Shown here: positions 1-6,059 of the stretch, piece after piece | How positions within the stretch are numbered: the first letter of the stretch is position 1 | Layout: each line of letters starts with the position of its first letter | NCBI GenBank assembly: GCA_030593645.1 | Contig: JAUVGT010000277.1 | Location: 1-6,695, forward strand | Direction of reading: 5' to 3' | Source of the DNA: Deltaproteobacteria bacterium | GTDB lineage: Bacteria > Desulfobacterota > Desulfobacteria > Desulfobacterales > JAUVGT01 | DNA: 6,695 nt | Notes under the pieces: generated by a model | What the model saw: the letters and a program-made list of their open reading frames with translations, nothing else | Told to the model about the DNA's origin: nothing | Databases searched by the model: none | Position numbers and translations under genes: made by a program

Positions 1-534
1 GTGGTCAGGCTGCATACCGGTGATCCGAGCCTTTACGGGGCGATTTTCGAACAGATCACAGAGCTGGGCAAAAGATCGATACCGTTTAAAATCATTCCGG
101 GTGTCACTGCCGCATTTGGTGCCGCCGCGTCCATGGGGATTGAATTTACACTGCCTGAAGTATCACAGACCCTGATATTAACACGAATGGAAGGGAGAAC
201 ACCGGTACCTGAAAAGGAAAAACTATTGTCTCTGGCAAGCCATCAGGCCTCCATGGCGATATATCTGAGTCTATCACTGATCCATGATGTTGCAGGTATT
301 CTCAGCAAAACATACGGTGATAAATCCAAATGCGCTGTTGTTTATCGCGCCACACAGCCTGAAGAAAAAATTATAATTACTGAGATTGAAAATCTTGAAC
401 AAAGAGTTAAACAAGAAAAAATTAAAAACCAGGCCTTGATTATTGTGGGTAACGTGATGAATATCAGCCAACAAGAGCTCAAACATAAATCAAAACTGTA
501 TGATAAAGATTTCAGTCATGAGTATCGGAAGTAA
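1..534 (+). CDS. cbiF: Cobalt-precorrin-4 C11-methyltransferase (CbiF/CobM), 5'-truncated by window edge
   Basis: This enzyme transfers a methyl group from S-adenosylmethionine to C11 of the corrin ring (cobalt-precorrin-4 to cobalt-precorrin-5A) in the cytoplasm. The visible 177 residues open at once with the family motif HTGDPSLYGA (residues 5-14), the SAM-binding GDP loop of uroporphyrin-III C-methyltransferase-like proteins. A PGVTAAFGAAA stretch follows at about 34-44, and the C-terminus SKLYDKDFSHEYRK is typical of CbiF/CobM. Family members are about 250 residues, so roughly 80 N-terminal residues, including the first glycine-rich loop, lie upstream of the window. The GTG at position 1 is therefore an internal valine codon and not a start. 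The natural stop TAA is at 532-534. The gene is the first visible member of the operon and is followed by cbiG. The last third is notably AT-rich. Identification is firm; the N-terminus is not visible. Confidence 0.93.
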   Translation: MVRLHTGDPSLYGAIFEQITELGKRSIPFKIIPGVTAAFGAAASMGIEFTLPEVSQTLILTRMEGRTPVPEKEKLLSLASHQASMAIYLSLSLIHDVAGILSKTYGDKSKCAVVYRATQPEEKIIITEIENLEQRVKQEKIKNQALIIVGNVMNISQQELKHKSKLYDKDFSHEYRK

Positions 535-565
535 CGGGATCTTTATAGGTTATGACTGGTCAATA

Positions 566-1627
566 ATGAATAATGTCAATACGATTGCAATCTGGGTTAT
601 TACGCCAGACGGGTTTCAGCTGGCATCACGGATTGTCGATAAAATATCCGGATGTGAGTTATTGATATCATCGGGTTCAATTCATGAAAAAAAATGTGAT
701 ATATCATTTAGATACAGTGTGTTTGAGAATCTTAAGGAAAAAATCGCAACGGAATTTATAAAACACAGCGGACATATATTTGTGATGTCTTCGGGTATTG
801 TTGTCAGGATGATCGCACCGCATATTCAAAGTAAATTAACCGACCCGGCTGTGCTTGTGATCGATGATCAGGGGAAGCATGTGATCAGCCTTGTTTCAGG
901 ACATGTGGGCGGTGCAAATGCCCTGGCTGAAAAGGTTGCCGGATTTATCGGGGCAGATCCTGTTATTACCACCGCAACGGATGTGAACAATGTTCCGGCT
1001 ATCGATATGATAGCAGTCGAAAACGGGTTATCAATTGAGAATCATTCGGTCATTAAATGTATCAATATGGCATTTTTGACGAAAAAAGAAATTGGATTAT
1101 ATGATCCATATGAATTTTTAAAGCAAGAAGATGAAACGTGTTTATTTACTAAAATTAACACCATTTCCGAACATTTCAATACACCTGTAGTGATTATTGA
1201 TGATAAAAAATTTAAAATACCTGCGAATACGCTGGTATTAAGGCCAAAATCTCTTGTGGTCGGAATGGGTTGTAACCGGAATACATCAAAAAACGAGTTG
1301 ATGGGATTTCTTAAACAAATACTTGATGATTCATGCCTTTCAATAAATAGCATCATGTGTCTGGCAACTGTGGATTTGAAGAAAGATGAAAAAGGATTGA
1401 CAGGACTTGCAGAAGAACTCAATGTTCCTGTTAAATATTTCAGTACTGACGCATTAAACAGTGTAAAAACCATTAAGAATCCATCTCAGATGGTTGAAAA
1501 ACATATTGGAGTAAAGAGCGTATGCGAAGCAGCAGCGATTCTGGCAGCAAACAACAAAAAACTGATTGTTCAAAAACAAACACGCGCAAATGTGACGGCG
1601 GCAATTGTGAGAACAGACTCTATATAG
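566..1627 (+). CDS. cbiG: Cobalt-precorrin-5A hydrolase (CbiG)
   Basis: CbiG opens the delta-lactone and expels the C20 carbon as acetaldehyde (cobalt-precorrin-5A to 5B), a step specific to anaerobic B12 synthesis. From ATG 566 the protein is 353 residues, a normal family length. The N-terminal domain has SSGIVVRMIAP (about 75-85), SLVSGHVGGAN (about 108-118) and VITTATD (about 133-139). A less conserved linker follows. The C-terminal domain begins near VVGMGCNRNTS (231-241) and ends with NVTAAIVR. In-frame ATGs at 500 and 518 would add up to 22 residues and overlap cbiF. I prefer 566 because MNNVNTIAIWVITPDG matches the usual N-terminus, which starts just before the beta-strand and TPxG turn; no strong ribosome-binding site decides it. 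The middle of the gene is AT-rich. The 3' end overlaps the annotated cbiH frame by 106 nt. The call is firm; the start is moderately sure. Confidence 0.93.
   Translation: MNNVNTIAIWVITPDGFQLASRIVDKISGCELLISSGSIHEKKCDISFRYSVFENLKEKIATEFIKHSGHIFVMSSGIVVRMIAPHIQSKLTDPAVLVIDDQGKHVISLVSGHVGGANALAEKVAGFIGADPVITTATDVNNVPAIDMIAVENGLSIENHSVIKCINMAFLTKKEIGLYDPYEFLKQEDETCLFTKINTISEHFNTPVVIIDDKKFKIPANTLVLRPKSLVVGMGCNRNTSKNELMGFLKQILDDSCLSINSIMCLATVDLKKDEKGLTGLAEELNVPVKYFSTDALNSVKTIKNPSQMVEKHIGVKSVCEAAAILAANNKKLIVQKQTRANVTAAIVRTDSI
1508..1511 (+). promoter_or_regulatory. Possible ribosome-binding site for cbiH inside cbiG
   Basis: GGAG lies 10 nt before ATG 1522, the only canonical start of the cbiH frame ahead of its SAM-binding loop. 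It would allow independent translation of cbiH from inside cbiG. The spacing is slightly long, and the site also lies in conserved cbiG coding sequence, so it may be accidental. Confidence 0.3.
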
Positions 1628-2403
1628 TTGGAATTGGACCGGGAAACCCGGATCACCTTTCAAAACGCGCGCATGATGTTTTGAACAGTGTGGATACCGT
1701 TGCCGGGTATACCACCTATATTGAATTGATAAAGCCTGTGATTCAGAACAAGAATCTGATCAGTACCGGTATGACAAAAGAAGTTGAAAGGGTCGAAGCC
1801 GCCATAGACAAAGCGCTTGATGGAAAGTCATGTGCGATCGTTTCAAGCGGTGATCCTGGAATTTACGCCATGGCAGGGCTTGTATTCGAGGTGTGTGAAA
1901 ATAAGAACATCGGAATTGTTCACCCCAATACCGATAGGGTTAATACCGGTCACCCGACCATACAGGTAGAGGTCGTACCCGGGATACCGGCACTCTGCGC
2001 CGGGGCGTCAATTCTGGGTGCCCCCTTGACCCATGATTTTGCGGCAATCAGTTTAAGTGACCTGCTGACCCCCTGGGATCTTATCAAAAAACGTATCGAC
2101 GCGGCCGCCAAAGCGGATTTTGTTATCGTCCTGTATAATCCAAAAAGTAAAAAACGAACCGAACAGCTTAAAAAAGCACAGGAAATCGTTCTCAAACACC
2201 GGGATAAAAAAACCGTGGTCGGATTTGTCACAAAAGCCATGCGTAAAGATCAGGAAGTTTCCATGACCACACTTGAAGAGATGCACCGTGTTTATGCGGA
2301 CATGCAGACCATTATTTTTATCGGGAGCAGTGCTTCAAGAAAGTATATGGACTTTATGATCACACCAAGGGGTTACGCGGAAAAATACAAGATGGGTGAG
2401 TAG
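1522..2403 (+). CDS. cbiH: Precorrin-3B / cobalt-precorrin-3 C17-methyltransferase (CbiH/CobJ), start uncertain
   Basis: This SAM-dependent methylase methylates C17 and drives ring contraction to give cobalt-precorrin-4. The recognisable protein starts at about residue 32 (RLYIVGIGPG, nucleotide 1615). It continues with SSGDPGIYAMAG (about 108-119), VEVVPGIPALCAGASILGAP, ISLSDLLTPW, a VIVLYNPKSKKR block and the C-terminal TPRGY. The conserved core is about 262 residues, close to the family length of 240-250 plus an insertion of about 20 residues (128-147). The only canonical start in this frame upstream of the GIGPG loop is ATG 1522, with a GGAG at 1508-1511. It adds 31 residues rich in Ser, Lys, Asn and Cys that resemble out-of-frame cbiG rather than a domain. 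Alternatives are an ATA start at 1624 overlapping the cbiG stop, or a one-base loss (or two-base gain) splitting a CbiG-CbiH fusion. The function is firm; the true start is unresolved. Confidence 0.9.
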   Translation: MRSSSDSGSKQQKTDCSKTNTRKCDGGNCENRLYIVGIGPGNPDHLSKRAHDVLNSVDTVAGYTTYIELIKPVIQNKNLISTGMTKEVERVEAAIDKALDGKSCAIVSSGDPGIYAMAGLVFEVCENKNIGIVHPNTDRVNTGHPTIQVEVVPGIPALCAGASILGAPLTHDFAAISLSDLLTPWDLIKKRIDAAAKADFVIVLYNPKSKKRTEQLKKAQEIVLKHRDKKTVVGFVTKAMRKDQEVSMTTLEEMHRVYADMQTIIFIGSSASRKYMDFMITPRGYAEKYKMGE

Positions 2404-2484
2404 ATGATAATATAATCCACCCTTGAGGGGGGAATCAATAGTAAAAACTAAACGTTAATAAACTCGCTATAGGTGTACTAAAGG

Positions 2485-2503
2485 CTGGGTCCTTTGGACC
2501 CGG
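2485..2503 (+). terminator. Hairpin in the cbiH-cobO gap, possible weak terminator or attenuator
   Basis: CTGGGTCC (2485-2492) pairs with GGACCCGG (2496-2503) around a TTT loop, giving eight pairs including one T-G wobble. The following bases 2504-2518 are AT-rich with short T runs but lack a clean poly-T tract. It sits in the only sizeable gap of the cluster (2404-2532), about 30 bp before the cobO start. It may partly end the cbiF-cbiG-cbiH transcript, stabilise a processed 3' end, or be an accidental fold. A full intrinsic terminator is not clearly supported. Confidence 0.4.
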
Positions 2504-2532
2504 ATATTTATTTATCATAGGATCTTGAAATC

Positions 2533-3048
2533 ATGAAGGGATACGTTCAGGTATATACCGGTAACGGTAAGGGAAAAACCACCGCGGCACTGGGTTTATC
2601 GATCCGTGCGGCAGGCGCCGGATTAAATGTGTTTATTGCCCAGTTCCTCAAAATGGGGGATTACAGCGAGATTACGGCACTGAAACGGTTTTCAGACCTG
2701 ATCACCATTGAACAGTATGGTCTGGGGAAATTTATTAAAGGAAAACCTTCGGATGAGGATATGGATGCCGCGCAAAAAGGCCTGAAACGAATCAAAGATA
2801 TTCTGTCTGTCAATGAACATCAGGTGGTTATCCTTGAAGAAGCAAATGTCGCGGTCTCCTGCGGTCTGATTCAAAAAGACGATCTACTGAATATTATTAA
2901 AACAAAGCCGGAAAATGTTGAACTGGTTATTACCGGAAGAGGAGCAATTTCTGAAATCATCGAAATCGCTGACCTTGTAACAGAAATGAAAGAAATCAAA
3001 CATTATTATCAAAAGGGAGTTAGAGCCCGGGTTGGAATCGAAAAATAA
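2533..3048 (+). CDS. cobO: Cob(I)yrinic acid a,c-diamide adenosyltransferase (CobO/BtuR/CobA type)
   Basis: The enzyme moves the 5'-deoxyadenosyl group of ATP onto the Co(I) centre of a corrinoid, forming the upper ligand of adenosylcobalamin. The 171-residue protein has the family's short-hairpin P-loop TGNGKGKTT (9-17), AAGAGLNVFIAQFLKMG (26-42), a Walker-B-like VVILEEANVAVSCGLI (98-113), VITGRGA (132-138) and the C-terminal TEMKEIKHYYQKGVRARVGIE block. This fits the CobA/CobO/BtuR family and not the PduO or EutT families. ATG 2533 is preceded by AGGA (2519-2522) at 10 nt. The gene follows the 129-nt gap and is the first of a very compact block, so its expression may depend on a promoter or read-through in that gap. 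The Walker-B position usually read as LDE is LEE here, a conservative change. Its stop lies 7 nt before the preferred cobQ start. Confidence 0.96.
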   Translation: MKGYVQVYTGNGKGKTTAALGLSIRAAGAGLNVFIAQFLKMGDYSEITALKRFSDLITIEQYGLGKFIKGKPSDEDMDAAQKGLKRIKDILSVNEHQVVILEEANVAVSCGLIQKDDLLNIIKTKPENVELVITGRGAISEIIEIADLVTEMKEIKHYYQKGVRARVGIEK

Positions 3049-3055
3049 TAAAAAG

Positions 3056-4537
3056 ATGGCACCTTGTCTTGCGGTACTCGGTACAGGTTCTGATGTGGGA
3101 AAGAGTATTGTAACTACCGCAATTTGCAGGTATTTTACAAACAGGGGAATTGAAACCGCCCCGTTTAAAGCCCAGAATATGTCTAATAACTCAGGTGTGA
3201 CACCTGAAGGTCTTGAAATGGGGCGCGCGCAGATTGTACAGGCCGAAGCGTCAAATATTCCGCCCCATGTGGACATGAATCCGATCCTGCTGAAACCAAC
3301 CAGTGATGTGGGGGCCCAGGTGGTTCTCTTTGGGAAAGCTTTGGAAAACAGCACTGCGGTTGAATATCATGAGAAAAAAGACCGGTTATTTTCAAAAGCA
3401 TGTGATGCGTTGAGCAGGCTGCGAAAAAAGCATGATCTGATCGTTATCGAAGGAGCCGGATCCTGTGCCGAGGTCAATCTCATGCCCCGGGATATCGTAA
3501 ATTTCAGTATTGCGGAATATGCTGATGCACCTGTGATTCTTGTGGCGGATATACACCGGGGCGGTGTTTTTGCCCAGATAACTGGTACACTGTGCTGCAT
3601 CCCGGAAAAATTACAGGATAAAGTCGCGGGATTCATTATCAATCGGTTCAGGGGTGATATTTCTCTATTTAAGGATGGGGTCGACTGGATTGAAAAAAGA
3701 ACAGAAAAAAATGTATTTGGCGTACTGCCGTGGTATGATCATTTTTCCATAGAATCTGAGGACTCCGTTATGATTGAAAACCCAGGAAAAATTTCCGGTC
3801 ATCATTTAAACGTCCCATCCATCGCGGTAATCCGGATACCCCATATTTCAAATTTTACAGATTTTGATCCTCTTTCCAATTTGCCGGAACTCAATGTCTT
3901 TTATCTCGAAAAAGTGCAAAACTTGTCAGGATTCAGCGCGGTTATTCTGCCGGGTTCAAAAAATACCCGCTATGATCTGAATTGGCTGAACACCACTGGA
4001 TGGTCTGAAACGATTATCGGCTTTTCAAAACATGGCGGACATGTTCTCGGCATTTGCGGGGGATATCAAATGATGGGCAAAACGGTGCATGATCCTGACG
4101 GACTCGAGGGTGCGCCCGGCATCACAAAAGGATTGTCACTGCTTCCTGTAGAAACATATTTGAAAGCGCCAAAAACAACCACCCGAACCCGATTTATATG
4201 GGAGGGGATTGAAGGCATGGGATATGAAATTCATATGGGCCAGACAAAAATTAGTGACGGCAGTGCGTTCCTGAATGTGATTGAACAAAATAGTATCACC
4301 TGTACAAAAAAAGACGGCAGCGTCAACCCAAATACCGGAGATTTTGGTACATATATCCATGGTTTTTTTGATGTTCCCGGCATTACCAGAAAATGGCTGA
4401 ATCATATCGGACTCAACACTATTGAAATATCAGAAATTCATGGACCTTCAGCCAGAGATCGGGACTATGATCTGCTCGCCGAACATTTAGCAGCACATGT
4501 TGATATGGAGAAAATTGAACAATTGATAGATGTATAA
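3056..4537 (+). CDS. cobQ: Cobyric acid synthase, glutamine-hydrolysing (CobQ/CbiP)
   Basis: The enzyme uses ATP and glutamine to amidate the b, d, e and g side chains of adenosyl-cobyrinic acid a,c-diamide, giving adenosylcobyric acid. From ATG 3056 it has 493 residues, the usual length. The N-terminal dethiobiotin-synthetase-like half carries GTGSDVGKS (9-17), PFKAQNMSNNSGVT, VDMNPILLKPTSD, EGAG (132-135) and NRFRGD (196-201). The C-terminal class I glutamine amidotransferase half has the nucleophile Cys334 in GICGGYQMMG and the catalytic His435 in GTYIHGFFD. An in-frame TTG at 3032, with GGGAG at 3015-3019, would add 8 residues and overlap cobO by 17 nt. I prefer ATG because MAPCLAVLGTGSDVGKS matches the usual N-terminus, but TTG cannot be excluded. 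The gene is tightly linked to cobO upstream and cobU downstream (16 nt). In anaerobic nomenclature the gene is cbiP. Confidence 0.96.
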   Translation: MAPCLAVLGTGSDVGKSIVTTAICRYFTNRGIETAPFKAQNMSNNSGVTPEGLEMGRAQIVQAEASNIPPHVDMNPILLKPTSDVGAQVVLFGKALENSTAVEYHEKKDRLFSKACDALSRLRKKHDLIVIEGAGSCAEVNLMPRDIVNFSIAEYADAPVILVADIHRGGVFAQITGTLCCIPEKLQDKVAGFIINRFRGDISLFKDGVDWIEKRTEKNVFGVLPWYDHFSIESEDSVMIENPGKISGHHLNVPSIAVIRIPHISNFTDFDPLSNLPELNVFYLEKVQNLSGFSAVILPGSKNTRYDLNWLNTTGWSETIIGFSKHGGHVLGICGGYQMMGKTVHDPDGLEGAPGITKGLSLLPVETYLKAPKTTTRTRFIWEGIEGMGYEIHMGQTKISDGSAFLNVIEQNSITCTKKDGSVNPNTGDFGTYIHGFFDVPGITRKWLNHIGLNTIEISEIHGPSARDRDYDLLAEHLAAHVDMEKIEQLIDV

Positions 4538-4542
4538 AAAAT

Positions 4543-4547
4543 AAGGA
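4543..4547 (+). promoter_or_regulatory. Ribosome-binding site that fixes the TTG start of cobU
   Basis: AAGGA lies 6 nt before TTG 4554 in the short gap after cobQ. It is one of the best-spaced Shine-Dalgarno sequences in the window. There is no in-frame ATG or GTG before the P-loop, so this site supports TTG as the real start. Confidence 0.7.
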
Positions 4548-4553
4548 ACAACA

Positions 4554-5081
4554 TTGAAAGAAACAATTCTCATTACAGGAGGCTGCCGGAGCGGGAAAAG
4601 CGGGTACGCGCTTAAGCTTGCCGAAGGCATGAATGCGGATCATAATGTGTTTATCGCCACTTGTGTACCCCATGACCGGGAGATGAAACAGAGGGTTGAA
4701 AACCACCGGAAAGAAAGAAATAAAACCTGGGATACCATAGAAACTCCTGTAAATCTACCGGAAGCCATTTTAAAAAACAGCTCTGAAAAGACTGTCATCC
4801 TGGTGGATTGCCTGACCCTGTGGATCAACAACCTGATGATTGAAAATAAAATCGATATTCAGGAGAAGCTTATCCCTTACCTGGATAAGCTAGTAAAATC
4901 ACTTGAAAATTCAGTAAATCCTGTGATTTTGGTAACCAATGAAGTGGGAACCGGGATTGTTCCTGAAAACAAAATGGCCAGACTTTTTAGAGATCTGGCC
5001 GGATTTGTCAACCAGAGGGTTGCATCCTGTGCCGATAAGGTAGTTTGGATGGTCGCCGGCTTACCGGTTATAATAAAATGA
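4554..5081 (+). CDS. cobU: Adenosylcobinamide kinase / adenosylcobinamide-phosphate guanylyltransferase (CobU/CobP)
   Basis: This bifunctional enzyme phosphorylates adenosylcobinamide and then transfers GMP from GTP, giving the AdoCbi-GDP used by CobS. The 175-residue length is normal. The sequence has the P-loop GGCRSGKS (9-16), IATCVPHDREM (about 34-44), and an RxxxHRxxR...W motif whose His51 lines up with the histidine guanylylated in the family. LVDCLTLWINNLM comes mid-protein, and VTNEVGTGIVPENKMARLFRDLAGFVNQRVA lies near the end. Translation begins at TTG 4554, supported by AAGGA at 4543-4547. The last four bases (ATGA, 5078-5081) are shared with the meaB start, implying translational coupling. 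A perfect 9-bp inverted repeat lies inside the gene at 4867-4891. The identification rests on motifs spread over the whole length and is firm. Confidence 0.96.
   Translation: MKETILITGGCRSGKSGYALKLAEGMNADHNVFIATCVPHDREMKQRVENHRKERNKTWDTIETPVNLPEAILKNSSEKTVILVDCLTLWINNLMIENKIDIQEKLIPYLDKLVKSLENSVNPVILVTNEVGTGIVPENKMARLFRDLAGFVNQRVASCADKVVWMVAGLPVIIK
4867..4891 (+). repeat. Perfect 9-bp inverted repeat inside cobU
   Basis: AGCTTATCC (4867-4875) is mirrored by GGATAAGCT (4883-4891) across a 7-nt spacer, so the mRNA could form a perfect nine-pair hairpin. It lies in the cobU coding sequence (residues about 105-113, EKLIPYLDKL). No poly-T run follows, so it is not a terminator. A role in mRNA folding is possible but not shown. 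Confidence 0.5.
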
Positions 5082-6055
5082 AAATTAAAAAACCGGAATA
5101 TTACATCAACGGTGTGCTTGAACAAAACATGAGGGTTCTGGCAAAGACCATTACCCTTATTGAAAGCACACTCCCGGAGCATCAAAACACGGCAAAAATC
5201 ATTATTGATAAACTTCTGCCGGATTCAGGCAAAGCGGTCCGTATCGGGATAACAGGTGTGCCGGGTGTGGGGAAGAGTACATTTATTGAAAATTTCGGAA
5301 TGATGCTGATCCGGGAAAAGCAAAATGTGGCTGTTTTGGCTGTTGATCCGAGCAGCAGGAAGAGCGGCGGCAGTATCATGGGTGACAAAACAAGAATGGA
5401 AAAACTCTCTGTCGAAAAAAACGCATTTATCCGACCGTCGCCTTCGGGAGGAACTTTAGGAGGAGTGGCAGGGAAAACAAGAGAAACCATGATTATTTGC
5501 GAGTCGGCCGGGTTTGATGTCATTATTGTGGAAACCGTGGGTGTGGGGCAATCTGAAACCGCTGTGGCCTCCATGGTCGATTTTTTCCTGGTTCTCATGC
5601 TGGCCGGTGCAGGAGATGAACTGCAGGGTTTGAAAAAAGGGATCTTTGAACTTGCGGACGCGGTCGCCATAAATAAAGCGGATGGTGATAACATCAAAAA
5701 AGCGCAATTGGCAAAACACGAATATGAATCAGCATTAAGTCTTTTAATACAGCAATCGGCTTCCTGGTCAGTACCGGTGCTCACTTGCAGTGCGGTGACA
5801 CTGGATGGTATTGAGGATATCTGGGAGACCATACTTGAGCACCGGAAAAAACTGACATCAACCGGTGAATATACTGAAAAAAGAAGAAAACAGTCCCTTG
5901 AATGGATGTGGGCGCTTCTGGAAGAAGGTTTGAAGTCAAGATTTTTTGAAAACACGAACATTAAGAAACTCCTGCCCGGTATCTCCCGGGAAGTTGAAAA
6001 AGGAAGAAAAGCGCCGAATGTAGCGGCAAACGAATTATTATCTTTATTGAAATAG
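5078..6055 (+). CDS. meaB: MeaB/ArgK-family GTPase, methylmalonyl-CoA mutase chaperone
   Basis: MeaB-type G3E GTPases gate delivery of adenosylcobalamin to methylmalonyl-CoA mutase (or related acyl-CoA mutases) and protect it from inactivation. The protein has 325 residues, a standard length. It shows the P-loop GVPGVGKST (60-68), VLAVDPSSRKSGGSIMGDKTRM (87-107, the family signature), the switch region ETVGVGQSE (152-160) and the guanine-specificity motif NKAD (199-202). The C-terminal helical arm ends in KAPNVAANELL. The start is ATG 5078, overlapping the cobU stop as ATGA; the longer TTG 5045 start lies in conserved cobU sequence and is not favoured. No strong ribosome-binding site is seen, so it is probably translated by coupling to cobU. 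Its place between cobU and cobS is unusual, because it is often next to the mutase genes. It suggests that making B12 and using it in propionate/methylmalonyl metabolism are co-expressed. The specific client mutase is inferred; none is in the window. Confidence 0.94.
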   Translation: MKIKKPEYYINGVLEQNMRVLAKTITLIESTLPEHQNTAKIIIDKLLPDSGKAVRIGITGVPGVGKSTFIENFGMMLIREKQNVAVLAVDPSSRKSGGSIMGDKTRMEKLSVEKNAFIRPSPSGGTLGGVAGKTRETMIICESAGFDVIIVETVGVGQSETAVASMVDFFLVLMLAGAGDELQGLKKGIFELADAVAINKADGDNIKKAQLAKHEYESALSLLIQQSASWSVPVLTCSAVTLDGIEDIWETILEHRKKLTSTGEYTEKRRKQSLEWMWALLEEGLKSRFFENTNIKKLLPGISREVEKGRKAPNVAANELLSLLK

Positions 6056-6059
6056 GAAT

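Noticed and set aside
1..3. GTG as a real start of the first gene
   Set aside because: The next residues are already at the internal GDP motif of CbiF, so about 80 residues are upstream of the window.
1042..1473. 143-codon minus-strand open frame opposite cbiG
   Set aside because: It is antisense to conserved CbiG C-terminal coding sequence, with no family signature; it is a shadow frame.
1552..1564. A-run in the overlap (AAAAAAC) as a programmed -1 frameshift site producing a CbiG-CbiH fusion
   Set aside because: In the cbiG frame it reads AAC AAA AAA CTG, so the heptamer is not in the canonical phase. Slipping here would also discard the conserved CbiG C-terminus that continues to about 1612.
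2404..2532. Cobalamin riboswitch before cobO
   Set aside because: The gap is too short for a typical one and contains no recognisable B12-box; only small hairpins are seen.
3032..3055. TTG start of cobQ
   Set aside because: It has a plausible GGGAG at 12 nt, but adds a Lys/Asn-rich leader before the usual N-terminus; ATG 3056 is preferred. Not fully excluded.
5045..5077. TTG start of meaB overlapping cobU by 37 nt
   Set aside because: The extra residues come from conserved cobU sequence, and ATG 5078 gives a standard ATGA overlap.
5182..5961. 259-codon minus-strand open frame opposite meaB
   Set aside because: Its product is Ser/Pro-rich and has no recognisable motifs, and it lies entirely antisense to a well-conserved gene; it is a shadow frame.
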